Source: an uncultured Veillonella sp. (GTDB lineage: Bacteria > Bacillota > Negativicutes > Veillonellales > Veillonellaceae). From it: a stretch of 6,017 nucleotides of DNA. The stretch lies in the NCBI GenBank assembly GCA_900550175.1, contig URQX01000096.1, positions 1 through 6,017 on the forward strand, in the 5' to 3' direction. This document shows positions 1 through 5,940 of this stretch, in pieces; the stretch's first letter is position 1; each line of letters opens with the position of its first letter. The translations under genes were made by a program, and so were the position numbers. The notes under the pieces were generated by a model, which did no database searches, was not told where the DNA came from, and saw only the letters and a list, made by a program, of their open reading frames with translations.

Positions 1-289
1 CGATAGCAATCTTATGAGGCTGATCCATTTCATTTACATGGTAAAAATAGATACGACCATTTCCATTAATTGTACCTGCACTAAGCGTACCACCTACTGG
101 TCCTACATATTCAGGGCTATCTGATAGTAGCAATGTATCCGTTTGGGACACTAAACTTGGTGGCAACGGAGAAAACTGAAAATATCCAATTGATTGTAAA
201 TCTATATCACGAGCCTCTACATGGCCTGTAAGAGCAGCCATAGCAGCCACAGCCGCAGCTACACAATATTTTGATTTATAAGAAAACAT
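1..289 (-). CDS. Exported protein of unknown function, 5' part only (possible DUF3370-like)
   Basis: This partial gene begins with ATG at 287-289 and stays open for 96 codons to the left edge, so its C-terminus is missing. A GAGGG ribosome binding site lies 8 nt before the start and touches the whiA stop codon, 12 nt away, which makes it the last visible gene of the operon. The first 26 residues look like a Sec signal peptide: basic MFSYKSKY, a hydrophobic Ala-rich core, then a VEA site with cleavage before RD. The mature part has no lipobox cysteine and no membrane helix in the visible stretch. The pattern PLPPSL, then SDSPEYV, a GGTLSAG stretch and GRIYFYHV resembles from memory the start of DUF3370 proteins (PLPG, NSNSPE, GILLST, GRF and FAHH). 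That similarity is weak and unverified. In a diderm cell the product would be periplasmic or surface-located. The function is unknown. Confidence 0.8.
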   Translation of the reverse strand, partial: MFSYKSKYCVAAAVAAMAALTGHVEARDIDLQSIGYFQFSPLPPSLVSQTDTLLLSDSPEYVGPVGGTLSAGTINGNGRIYFYHVNEMDQPHKIAI

Positions 290-301
290 ATATTAATCCC
301 T

Positions 302-1249
302 CTATATTTCTTCAAGCCCCATAGGGTCATACGTAAGTGCTAATGCTTCAATTTTCTTTAACCGATGACCAATACCCGACTTAGATAATTCACCATCCAT
401 TAATTCTTCTAACTCTTTTAAACTCGCTTCTGGATTGTCCCATCTCAATTTGGCTACAATCCGCAACTTTTCAGGCAGTGCATCAATACCAATTTCTCTA
501 TCAATAATTCTTATAGCCTTTACTTGACGCACTGCAGCATCTACAACCTTTTGCAAATTGGCAGTTTCACAGTTTACTTGCCGATTAATTTGATTTCGCA
601 CAGTCTTCATAATGCGCACGTTTTCAAACTCCATCAAGGCTGATTGAGCACCCATGATTTGCAAACAGTTCGTTACTGCATCACCTTCTTTAAGGTATAC
701 CACATACTCTTCCTTTCGCTCTGTTAAGCCTGCATGAATGTGAAAGAGCCGCAATACGTGAATAATTTCTTTTGCAAAATTCTCATTGCCGGTCATAAAC
801 TCAAGATGATAATCACTTTGTGGCTTATTAACAGAGCCACCACCTAAAAAAGCGCCACGTAAAAAAGCACGTCTTGCCTCCATAGATTTAAGCCAACTGC
901 GAGGAATCTGTTCAGTTACAGGCCATAAAGCAAGATCTTCTAGAGCCTGTCGCCCTTCTAGAGATGGCTCCACTGATAAAGTGTACATATTTTTCTTACG
1001 CAAGTTTAGCCCTTGTCGTACTAATACATTGGTAGGTAACTCATATTGCTTTTTTAATATACCTAACAAGCGACGAGCTACTGCATTGTTTGCAGTAGCT
1101 AATCTAATACCAACAGCACCCTTCATACCCAGAATGATAGATCCACCCATGCGCAATAAGCAAGACGCTTCAATTTTCATGGCCACATCTGCATCACTAG
1201 AGGATTCATATTGGCATAATTCATTTTTTACATCTTCAGCAAATGACAT
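302..1249 (-). CDS. whiA: WhiA family DNA-binding protein
   Basis: WhiA is a DNA-binding protein. In Streptomyces it is needed for sporulation septation; in Bacillus it affects cell division and chromosome segregation. At 315 residues it has the usual family length. The N-terminal half carries the LAGLIDADG-like fold, with the signature region RRAFLRGAFLGGGSVNKP at about residues 126-143. Glycines occupy the position of the catalytic acid of homing endonucleases, as expected for this non-nuclease family. A conserved block with NVRIMKTVRNQINR followed by NCETAN lies at about 210-231. The C-terminal helix-turn-helix spans about 258-304, with LPEKLR and a KSGIGHRLKKIE recognition region. An AGAAGGG ribosome binding site precedes the ATG by 6 nt. 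The gene starts 15 nt after the yvcK stop, so it is probably co-transcribed with it. No frameshift or missing domain is seen. Confidence 0.96.
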   Translation of the reverse strand: MSFAEDVKNELCQYESSSDADVAMKIEASCLLRMGGSIILGMKGAVGIRLATANNAVARRLLGILKKQYELPTNVLVRQGLNLRKKNMYTLSVEPSLEGRQALEDLALWPVTEQIPRSWLKSMEARRAFLRGAFLGGGSVNKPQSDYHLEFMTGNENFAKEIIHVLRLFHIHAGLTERKEEYVVYLKEGDAVTNCLQIMGAQSALMEFENVRIMKTVRNQINRQVNCETANLQKVVDAAVRQVKAIRIIDREIGIDALPEKLRIVAKLRWDNPEASLKELEELMDGELSKSGIGHRLKKIEALALTYDPMGLEEI

Positions 1250-1264
1250 AGGTATCCCTTCTAA

Positions 1265-2614
1265 TTAATGATCATCTCGTTGTAGATAATATTCTAAGAT
1301 ATGTGGTTCAGTATCCGATTGCATGGCATGAACAATATCCATAATTACTTTACCCAACCGTTCTGGATCGTGAACAGCTGGCTTTTTCGGACTAATTAAG
1401 GTAGCGCGAATCGTGCGAATCCCTTTAGCTTGTAGTTTCTTAGTATCTAATGCTACAGGCTCTGAACCTACAGCACTATATTGTTCTACCATTTGAATTG
1501 GTAGTGGCCCATCATTAGCAAGCACGGTATCTACAATACCTTCCCCACCATGAGCGATAAGAGCCTCCACGTGATCACTAAGTGTATAACCTGAAGTTTC
1601 TCCAGGTTGAGTCATAACATTAGCAATATAAATTTTATTTGCCTTACTAGCACAAATATGAGATGCAATTTTGTCAGTTAACAAGTTTGGAATAATACTT
1701 GTATATAAGCTACCAGGTCCGAAAATGATAACATCTGCTTCATCGATAGCACGTAACGCAGCACCTTCCGGCTTTGGTTGCGCAGGTTCGCTATACATAT
1801 GACGAATAGTTTTACCCGCGTTTGGAATATTGCTTTCACCTTCTACAATAGTACCATCTGTCATCTCTGCTACCAATTTAATAAACTCGGTAGATGAAGG
1901 AATTACACGACCGCGGACACGTAATAATTTACTAGCCGCTTCAAGTGCTTCCTCCACATCGCCATCATATACTTGAGCAAGAGCGGTAATAAAGAGATTG
2001 CCAAAACTATGACCAGATAGCTCATTTTTCCCTTCAAAACGATAGCGGAAAAGATTTTCCATAACCCCTTCTTGTTCTGCTAATGCGACCAAGCAGTTTC
2101 GCAAATCACCAGGGGCAATCATTTTAAAGTCTTCACGGAGACGGCCCGATGAACCACCATCGTCGGCTACTGTAACAATAGCAGACAAATTAGATGTGTG
2201 TGTTTTTAACCCACGCAATAAGTTAGAAAGACCTGTACCACCACCGATAACAACAATTTTAGGACCTTTATCGAGGCGTATATTTTGGAAGATAATATCC
2301 GAAACCTTGCTATCAGGATTAGGTAATACAGCACGAATAATAGTTTTAATAACCTTACTCGTACCAATTAGCATTAAAATAGCGCCAATCGATAATATAA
2401 CTGCACCCACAGCAATGAGCACATTATAATTGTAAAAGCCTGTCATATTATAAGAAAAGGCCAATACAATATCTTCAAGAACAGCAAGCCATTGATAGTT
2501 AAACATCAAGGAAATGCCGATAATCAAAAGACCTACACCACAACTAAACAGGGCAAGCCAACGTTTTATATTTAGGCCCGGAATAAGCCACCGAAACCAT
2601 CTTTTTCGCAACAT
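1265..2614 (-). CDS. yvcK: YvcK/CofD-like gluconeogenesis factor with N-terminal membrane anchor
   Basis: YvcK belongs to the CofD-like (2-phospho-L-lactate transferase-like) superfamily. In Bacillus it is required for normal growth and shape on gluconeogenic carbon sources and binds UDP-sugars; no enzymatic reaction is firmly established. The 449-residue product has two likely membrane helices at about 17-37 and 64-84, then a cytoplasmic core. Core motifs in order are VIGGGTG (122-128, Rossmann-type glycine loop), DDGGSSGRLR (151-160), GDLRNC (169-174), GHSFGNL (201-207), GPGSLYTSI (299-307) and NVMTQPGETSGYT (332-344). The core alone matches the short Bacillus-type protein of roughly 320 residues; the membrane anchor is the longer form seen in many Clostridia and Negativicutes. 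The ATG is preceded by AGGGG at 5 nt spacing. The gene lies 12 nt after rapZ, and its stop is 15 nt before whiA. Confidence 0.95.
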   Translation of the reverse strand: MLRKRWFRWLIPGLNIKRWLALFSCGVGLLIIGISLMFNYQWLAVLEDIVLAFSYNMTGFYNYNVLIAVGAVILSIGAILMLIGTSKVIKTIIRAVLPNPDSKVSDIIFQNIRLDKGPKIVVIGGGTGLSNLLRGLKTHTSNLSAIVTVADDGGSSGRLREDFKMIAPGDLRNCLVALAEQEGVMENLFRYRFEGKNELSGHSFGNLFITALAQVYDGDVEEALEAASKLLRVRGRVIPSSTEFIKLVAEMTDGTIVEGESNIPNAGKTIRHMYSEPAQPKPEGAALRAIDEADVIIFGPGSLYTSIIPNLLTDKIASHICASKANKIYIANVMTQPGETSGYTLSDHVEALIAHGGEGIVDTVLANDGPLPIQMVEQYSAVGSEPVALDTKKLQAKGIRTIRATLISPKKPAVHDPERLGKVIMDIVHAMQSDTEPHILEYYLQRDDH

Positions 2615-2626
2615 AAGAACCCCTAT

Positions 2627-3541
2627 CTAGTTACCAAGTGTTTTAATTTCATGAGGATTATAATCTTCTTCTACATTATTTTTCATCATATCTCTATGTT
2701 CTACAGAAACACGATAACCTTTTTCTAAGAGATGAGAATATAATGCTTCTGCCATGGCCACAGATCTATGCATACCACCAGTACAACCTACAGCTACGAT
2801 GAATTGAGCTTTACCTTCTTGTTCATAATTAGGTACAAGAAAATCTATAGTATCAAAATAACGCTTTTTAAACTCTTCTGTAACCTCAAAGGAGTGAATG
2901 TATTCATTTACAGCTTTTACACGGCCTGTTTTATGACGAAAATCTGGAATATAGAATGGATTTGGTAAGAAACGTACATCCCAAACCATATCCGCATCTA
3001 AAGGCAGACCATATTTAAAGCCAAAACTAACAACTGTAATAGACATACCATGACCTTCATCTACTTGAGTAAAGCGAGTTTTTAAATACTCTTTTAGGCT
3101 AGCTGTCTTCATATTAGTTGTATCAATAATAAAATCTGCTTTATGACGTACAGAATTTAAAATTTGACGCTCTTCTTTTAAACCTGTAGTAATTAGTCCA
3201 TCTGGAGCCAATGGATGGCTACGACGGCTTTCTTTATATCGTCTAATTAAAGTCTCATCTGTAGCATCCATAAAGACGATTTCATAATCCACCTTCATTT
3301 CTCTTAATGTCTCAAGAGAGGAAGAAAGGGCTTCGAAGAATTCACCGCCACGGATATCTACCACTAAAGCAACACGGTTTGTACGCTCCCCGCCTTGTCG
3401 ACAGATCTCACTTAACTTAGGAATGAGTACAGGAGGAATATTATCAATGCATAAATAGCCCATATCCTCTAATGCTTGTAATACCTGCGTTTTACCGGCA
3501 CCAGACATTCCCGTAACAATTAATAAACGAAATGCTTCCAT
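2627..3541 (-). CDS. rapZ: RapZ (YvcJ) nucleotide-binding protein
   Basis: RapZ/YvcJ is a P-loop protein that binds and hydrolyses nucleotides. In E. coli RapZ is an RNA-binding adaptor that senses glucosamine-6-phosphate and steers decay of the sRNA GlmZ, so controlling synthesis of cell-wall amino sugars. In Firmicutes the molecular target is less clear. The 304-residue product has Walker A GMSGAGKT at 11-18, VDIR at 61-64, a Walker B-like VFMDA at about 89-93 followed by RRYKESRRSHPL, then SFGFKYGLP (172-180) and DVRFLPNPF (188-196). The C-terminal domain carries GCTGGMHRSV (252-261), which matches the glucosamine-6-phosphate-binding loop of E. coli RapZ, and ends near HRD (282-284). About 20 further residues form a polar, partly acidic tail. 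A GGAG ribosome binding site precedes the ATG, and the gap to the upstream HAD gene is 12 nt. Confidence 0.96.
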   Translation of the reverse strand: MEAFRLLIVTGMSGAGKTQVLQALEDMGYLCIDNIPPVLIPKLSEICRQGGERTNRVALVVDIRGGEFFEALSSSLETLREMKVDYEIVFMDATDETLIRRYKESRRSHPLAPDGLITTGLKEERQILNSVRHKADFIIDTTNMKTASLKEYLKTRFTQVDEGHGMSITVVSFGFKYGLPLDADMVWDVRFLPNPFYIPDFRHKTGRVKAVNEYIHSFEVTEEFKKRYFDTIDFLVPNYEQEGKAQFIVAVGCTGGMHRSVAMAEALYSHLLEKGYRVSVEHRDMMKNNVEEDYNPHEIKTLGN

Positions 3542-3553
3542 AGTTTTACTCCA

Positions 3554-4366
3554 TTATAAAAGATTCTTTTCTATCCAATGAGCTACACCATCTTCATTAT
3601 GATGACCACATACTTCATGAGCTACGGATTTTACATGATCTGTAGCATTTTCAACAGCTACTGAATAGCCAGTTTCACTGAGCATTGAAATATCATTCTC
3701 TGCATTCCCAAAGGAAATTATATGTTCCAAACCAATGTTGTTGTCTATAGCTAATTGTGCTAATGCACGCCCTTTTGATACATTCGGTGCAGTAATTTCA
3801 AGAAAGTCTCGCTGACTACGCACTAATGTCACTTGATCACCAATTAAAGGTGTTAAAATATCGATAATCCTATCAATGCCCTCTTCGGAATCGATAGCAA
3901 TAAGCTTATTAGGTTCTGAAGGTAGTCTATAAATTCTATCACCTAAAAACTCAGCTACAGCTCCCGTTTGCTTTTCATAATGATCAGATTGCCAATTTCT
4001 ATGATGACATAGTAAATGATCATCAACATAAGATTGTATATGCCAATCATATTGTTGACCGAGTTGAAAGATACGGTGTACCACATCGATAGGAACAGTT
4101 TGTTCAAATAGCTTATATCCCGTTTCTAACTCTTGAATTAAGCCCCCAGAAAATAAAATCATCGGAACATTTCCAAGTTGTAATGCAGTTCCAATTGGTT
4201 TTGCCGTCTGATACATGCGCCCCGTAGCAATAGTTATGCTAATTCCCTTCCGCTGCAAGCGACGTAATACATCCACCGTATACGCAGAGACTGTATTATC
4301 ACTTCGAACTAACGTCTCATCACAATCTATAGCTACCATTTTTATTTGAGAAAAAGAAGGATTCAT
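3554..4366 (-). CDS. Cof-type HAD superfamily phosphatase
   Basis: This is a predicted cytoplasmic, Mg-dependent phosphohydrolase of the Cof (class IIB cap) HAD group. Relatives act on sugar phosphates, flavin or pyridoxal phosphates, and the substrate cannot be read from sequence. With the chosen start it has 270 residues, typical for the group. Motif I is DCDET (Asp14 nucleophile, Asp16), motif II is Thr48 in IATGR, motif III is Lys198 in NVSKGRAL, and motif IV is GNAENDISML (220-229). The cap lies roughly between residues 80 and 185. The first motif IV acid, normally Asp, is Asn221, while Asp225 is kept. An ATG 15 nt further upstream (4379-4381) is in frame, but the sequence between the two is AAGGAGG plus a 5-nt spacer, an ideal ribosome binding site for the start chosen here. 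This is the promoter-proximal gene of the rapZ-yvcK-whiA operon. Confidence 0.92.
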   Translation of the reverse strand: MNPSFSQIKMVAIDCDETLVRSDNTVSAYTVDVLRRLQRKGISITIATGRMYQTAKPIGTALQLGNVPMILFSGGLIQELETGYKLFEQTVPIDVVHRIFQLGQQYDWHIQSYVDDHLLCHHRNWQSDHYEKQTGAVAEFLGDRIYRLPSEPNKLIAIDSEEGIDRIIDILTPLIGDQVTLVRSQRDFLEITAPNVSKGRALAQLAIDNNIGLEHIISFGNAENDISMLSETGYSVAVENATDHVKSVAHEVCGHHNEDGVAHWIEKNLL

Positions 4367-4371
4367 TTTTA

Positions 4372-4378
4372 CCTCCTT
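4372..4378 (-). promoter_or_regulatory. Ribosome binding site that decides the HAD gene start
   Basis: AAGGAGG on the minus strand is a near-perfect Shine-Dalgarno sequence with a 5-nt spacer (TAAAA) to the ATG at 4364-4366. The alternative upstream ATG at 4379-4381 abuts this site, so the motif would be coding if that start were used. The upstream ATG has no comparable site and would sit only about 14 nt after the predicted transcript start. Confidence 0.85.
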
Positions 4379-4401
4379 CATAAGAAAATATAATACTCTT
4401 T

Positions 4402-4410
4402 ATTATACCA
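4402..4410 (-). promoter_or_regulatory. Extended -10 promoter of the HAD-rapZ-yvcK-whiA operon
   Basis: On the minus strand the sequence reads TGG followed by a consensus TATAAT (4402-4407), a TGn-extended -10 box. No good TTGACA-like -35 box lies 16-18 nt upstream, which is tolerated by extended -10 promoters. Transcription would begin near 4395, giving a leader of about 30 nt to the HAD start at 4366. No other promoter is evident in the short gaps downstream, so this one may serve all five genes. Confidence 0.6.
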
Positions 4411-4482
4411 TTTATGGTTCTAAAATAGCATGATAAAAGGTATTCTATATCAATTTATTATAGGATTATATATGTTAAGTAC

Positions 4483-4513
4483 AAAAAAAGAGACTCCCGA
4501 AGGAGTCCCTTTT
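4483..4513 (-). terminator. Intrinsic terminator of the OmpM-like porin gene
   Basis: Read on the minus strand, GGGACTCC (4502-4509) pairs with GGAGTCTC (4490-4497) through eight pairs, one of them a G-U wobble, around a UUCG loop closed by C-G, the exceptionally stable tetraloop. A run of seven U residues (4483-4489) follows and can also pair with the A run before the stem. The hairpin begins about 20 nt after the porin stop codon. On the plus strand the U-G wobble becomes an A-C mismatch and the T run is shorter, so it should work mainly for the minus strand. Confidence 0.93.
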
Positions 4514-4531
4514 ATATAGTTAACTATCAAA

Positions 4532-5737
4532 TTAGAATTTGTAGTTAAGGTCTGCACGGTAGAAGTCGGAAAGATCAGCACCGGATTGAGTTTTCCAGTC
4601 GAAACCGTAGTTAGCAGACAAGCCAACGTTGTTTTGCAATGCATAGTTAACGGAAGCCATCCAACCTTTAGCATCTGTAGTGTAGATGTGGTTGTAAGTA
4701 GTATCAACGATAGGAGCGTTAGCTTTAGCGTTGAAGTATTGGCCTTTAACATCCCAAGAACCTTTTTTAGCGATGTTGTAGTTACCATAGCCAAGACCTG
4801 CAGTCCAAGCTTGAGATTCGTCTTGGTTAGAAGCTTTCAACCATTCGCCGCCAACCCAAACTTTGTCGAAGTTAGCATCAGCATTGAAGCCGTAGATGTT
4901 TTTCACATCATCAGATTGGTTAACACGGTTGTAGAAACCACCCAATGTAGTGTGTTTACCTACTTTACCGTTAAGGTTGATAAGTGTATTAGTTACGTTT
5001 TGTTCTTTAGTTAAGCCAGCTGCTTCGCCGGATACCAAGTAACCATATGCTACTTGTGCATTGATTTTGTCGTTACCAGCGTTCAATTGAGCACCGTCGA
5101 ATGTGCCATCGAATGCTAAACCGCCACCAACTACTTGGCCGAAACGACCAGCTTTCAAGGATACGCGTTCGCCGAATTTATGGTTAACATAAGCGCGGTC
5201 GATTGTAGCGTTAGCATTACCACCTGTAGTGGAGTTACCCAATTCGAAGTTGCCAGAAGTCAAACGAACAACTGCGTCAGTGCGATCGTTTACTTTTGCA
5301 TTGAATTGTACACGTGCACGAGCGTCGAATTTGGATTTAGCATGTTCAGCATCACGGTAACGAAGACGAGCATCACCAGTAACTTTTACGTTACCTACGC
5401 GGTCTTCCAAGCGAGCTACACGAACGCCCAAGTTGTTCAATTCGTTGGAGAATTCATCAGCCAAACGGTTGATCATAGCTTGTTGTTCAGCGTTAGCGCG
5501 GTCTTGGTTAGCCATAGCTTTAGCTACCATTTGAGCCATTTCGTAACGAGTGATGTTGTTTTGGCCTTTGAAAGTGCCATCTGGGTAACCATTAACGATA
5601 CCAGCGTTTGCCAATTGGGAAACTGCTTGGTATGCCCAAGAATCTGGAGTTACGTCGGAGAATGGGTTAGCTGCGAATGCAGTAGTTACACCCAAAACTG
5701 CTGTTGCTGCGAAGATTGCTGCGAATTGTTTTTTCAT
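4532..5737 (-). CDS. ompM: OmpM-type outer-membrane porin with SLH peptidoglycan-binding domain
   Basis: The product joins an outer-membrane beta-barrel to a periplasmic SLH domain. In Negativicutes such OmpM proteins are abundant porins that tether the outer membrane to peptidoglycan carrying polyamines such as cadaverine or putrescine. The 401 residues begin with a Sec signal peptide (basic MKKQ, hydrophobic core, likely cut after AFA at residue 22). One SLH domain follows at about 25-75, starting FSDV, with GYPDGTF and the ITRYE motif at 62-66. A helical, probably coiled-coil linker spans about 78-114. The rest is an alternating-residue barrel ending in LNYKF, with the terminal Phe expected for BamA-dependent insertion. 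AAGGA (5746-5750) lies 8 nt before the ATG. Arg is mostly CGT, and the codon choice looks narrower than in the neighbouring operon, as in strongly expressed genes. These genomes often carry several ompM paralogues, so the exact copy cannot be named. Confidence 0.93.
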   Translation of the reverse strand: MKKQFAAIFAATAVLGVTTAFAANPFSDVTPDSWAYQAVSQLANAGIVNGYPDGTFKGQNNITRYEMAQMVAKAMANQDRANAEQQAMINRLADEFSNELNNLGVRVARLEDRVGNVKVTGDARLRYRDAEHAKSKFDARARVQFNAKVNDRTDAVVRLTSGNFELGNSTTGGNANATIDRAYVNHKFGERVSLKAGRFGQVVGGGLAFDGTFDGAQLNAGNDKINAQVAYGYLVSGEAAGLTKEQNVTNTLINLNGKVGKHTTLGGFYNRVNQSDDVKNIYGFNADANFDKVWVGGEWLKASNQDESQAWTAGLGYGNYNIAKKGSWDVKGQYFNAKANAPIVDTTYNHIYTTDAKGWMASVNYALQNNVGLSANYGFDWKTQSGADLSDFYRADLNYKF

Positions 5738-5775
5738 AGTTGAATTCCTTCTTTCTGAAAAAAATAGAAATATAA

Positions 5776-5796
5776 AATGTTACAAGTCATAACATT
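5776..5796 (-). promoter_or_regulatory. Perfect 7-bp dyad in the porin leader
   Basis: AATGTTA (minus strand, 5790-5796) and TAACATT (5776-5782) are perfect inverted copies around a 7-nt centre. As RNA they form a hairpin. An outer stem, TAGAA (5801-5805) with TTCTA (5765-5769), can enclose it through an internal loop, and the outer stem is followed at once by seven U residues (5758-5764). As DNA it could instead be an operator for a dimeric regulator. It is AU-rich and so weaker than a normal terminator. Confidence 0.5.
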
Positions 5797-5816
5797 CACA
5801 TTCTACTCTGTTCTTC
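5797..5816 (-). repeat. Split leader repeat, gene-proximal copy
   Basis: On the minus strand the block GAAGAAC (5810-5816), a 3-nt spacer and GTAGAATGTG (5797-5806) repeat the same two blocks found at 5854-5876, where the spacer is 6 nt. Both blocks are identical between copies. The second block overlaps the outer stem of the leader hairpin. Confidence 0.65.
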
Positions 5817-5853
5817 AGATTAAGAATTTCTGGGAGTTTCCACGTTTCCTCGC

Positions 5854-5876
5854 CACATTCTACATCGAAGTTCTTC
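5854..5876 (-). repeat. Split leader repeat, promoter-proximal copy
   Basis: On the minus strand GAAGAAC (5870-5876), a 6-nt spacer and GTAGAATGTG (5854-5863) match the copy at 5797-5816, about 57-60 nt away. The GAAGAAC block here lies in a small self-complementary stretch, CGAAGAACTTCG, that could form a 4-bp hairpin. Confidence 0.65.
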
Positions 5877-5907
5877 GTTTCATGTGTTTGTTACTTCTTG
5901 TAGGGTG

Positions 5908-5936
5908 ATATTAGCATAACCAAATTTTCGTGTAAA
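5908..5936 (-). promoter_or_regulatory. Sigma-70-type promoter of the porin gene
   Basis: On the minus strand TTTACA (5931-5936, five of six matches to TTGACA) and TAATAT (5908-5913) are separated by exactly 17 nt, and TGC directly before the -10 box supplies an extended -10 element. Very AT-rich DNA upstream (about 5941-6000) could act as an UP-like element. Transcription would start near 5901. The strength fits a highly expressed porin. Confidence 0.75.
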
Positions 5937-5940
5937 CCCT

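Larger units (their letters stand above)
5738..5901 (-). promoter_or_regulatory. Long 5' leader of the porin mRNA
   Basis: From the predicted transcript start near 5901 to the porin ATG there are about 160 nt without a convincing open reading frame. The leader holds, in transcript order, a split repeat copy (5854-5876), a purine-rich stretch with GGAAAC twice, a second repeat copy (5797-5816), a dyad hairpin (5776-5796), a U-rich stretch and the ribosome binding site. It matches no riboswitch class I recognise. It may control mRNA stability, translation or early termination; this is inference from layout only. Confidence 0.5.

Noticed and set aside
126..143. Possibility that the LAGLIDADG-like signature in the whiA product (residue numbers given) marks a homing endonuclease or intein
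   Set aside because: The catalytic acid position is Gly, the protein has the full WhiA layout with a C-terminal helix-turn-helix, and no host gene is interrupted.
981..1268. Plus-strand open frame opposite the 5' part of whiA
   Set aside because: It is antisense to a well-supported conserved gene and its translation has no family character.
2196..2968. Two short plus-strand open frames opposite yvcK and rapZ (66 and 77 codons)
   Set aside because: Both are antisense to conserved domains and lack ribosome binding sites and recognisable content.
4450..4794. Minus-strand open frame in another phase over the porin 3' end and terminator
   Set aside because: It is a Thr/Leu-rich out-of-phase reading of the porin barrel that runs through the strong terminator hairpin, so it is not a gene.
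4586..5014. Plus-strand open frame of 142 codons opposite the porin gene
   Set aside because: Another antisense shadow of the barrel region, with no domain, signal or initiation site.
5135..5743. Plus-strand open frame of 202 codons opposite the porin gene
   Set aside because: It lies wholly antisense to the porin's 5' half, has a low-complexity Ser/Val/Cys-rich translation with no recognisable domain, and has no proper ribosome binding site. The narrow codon use of the porin removes stops from the opposite strand.
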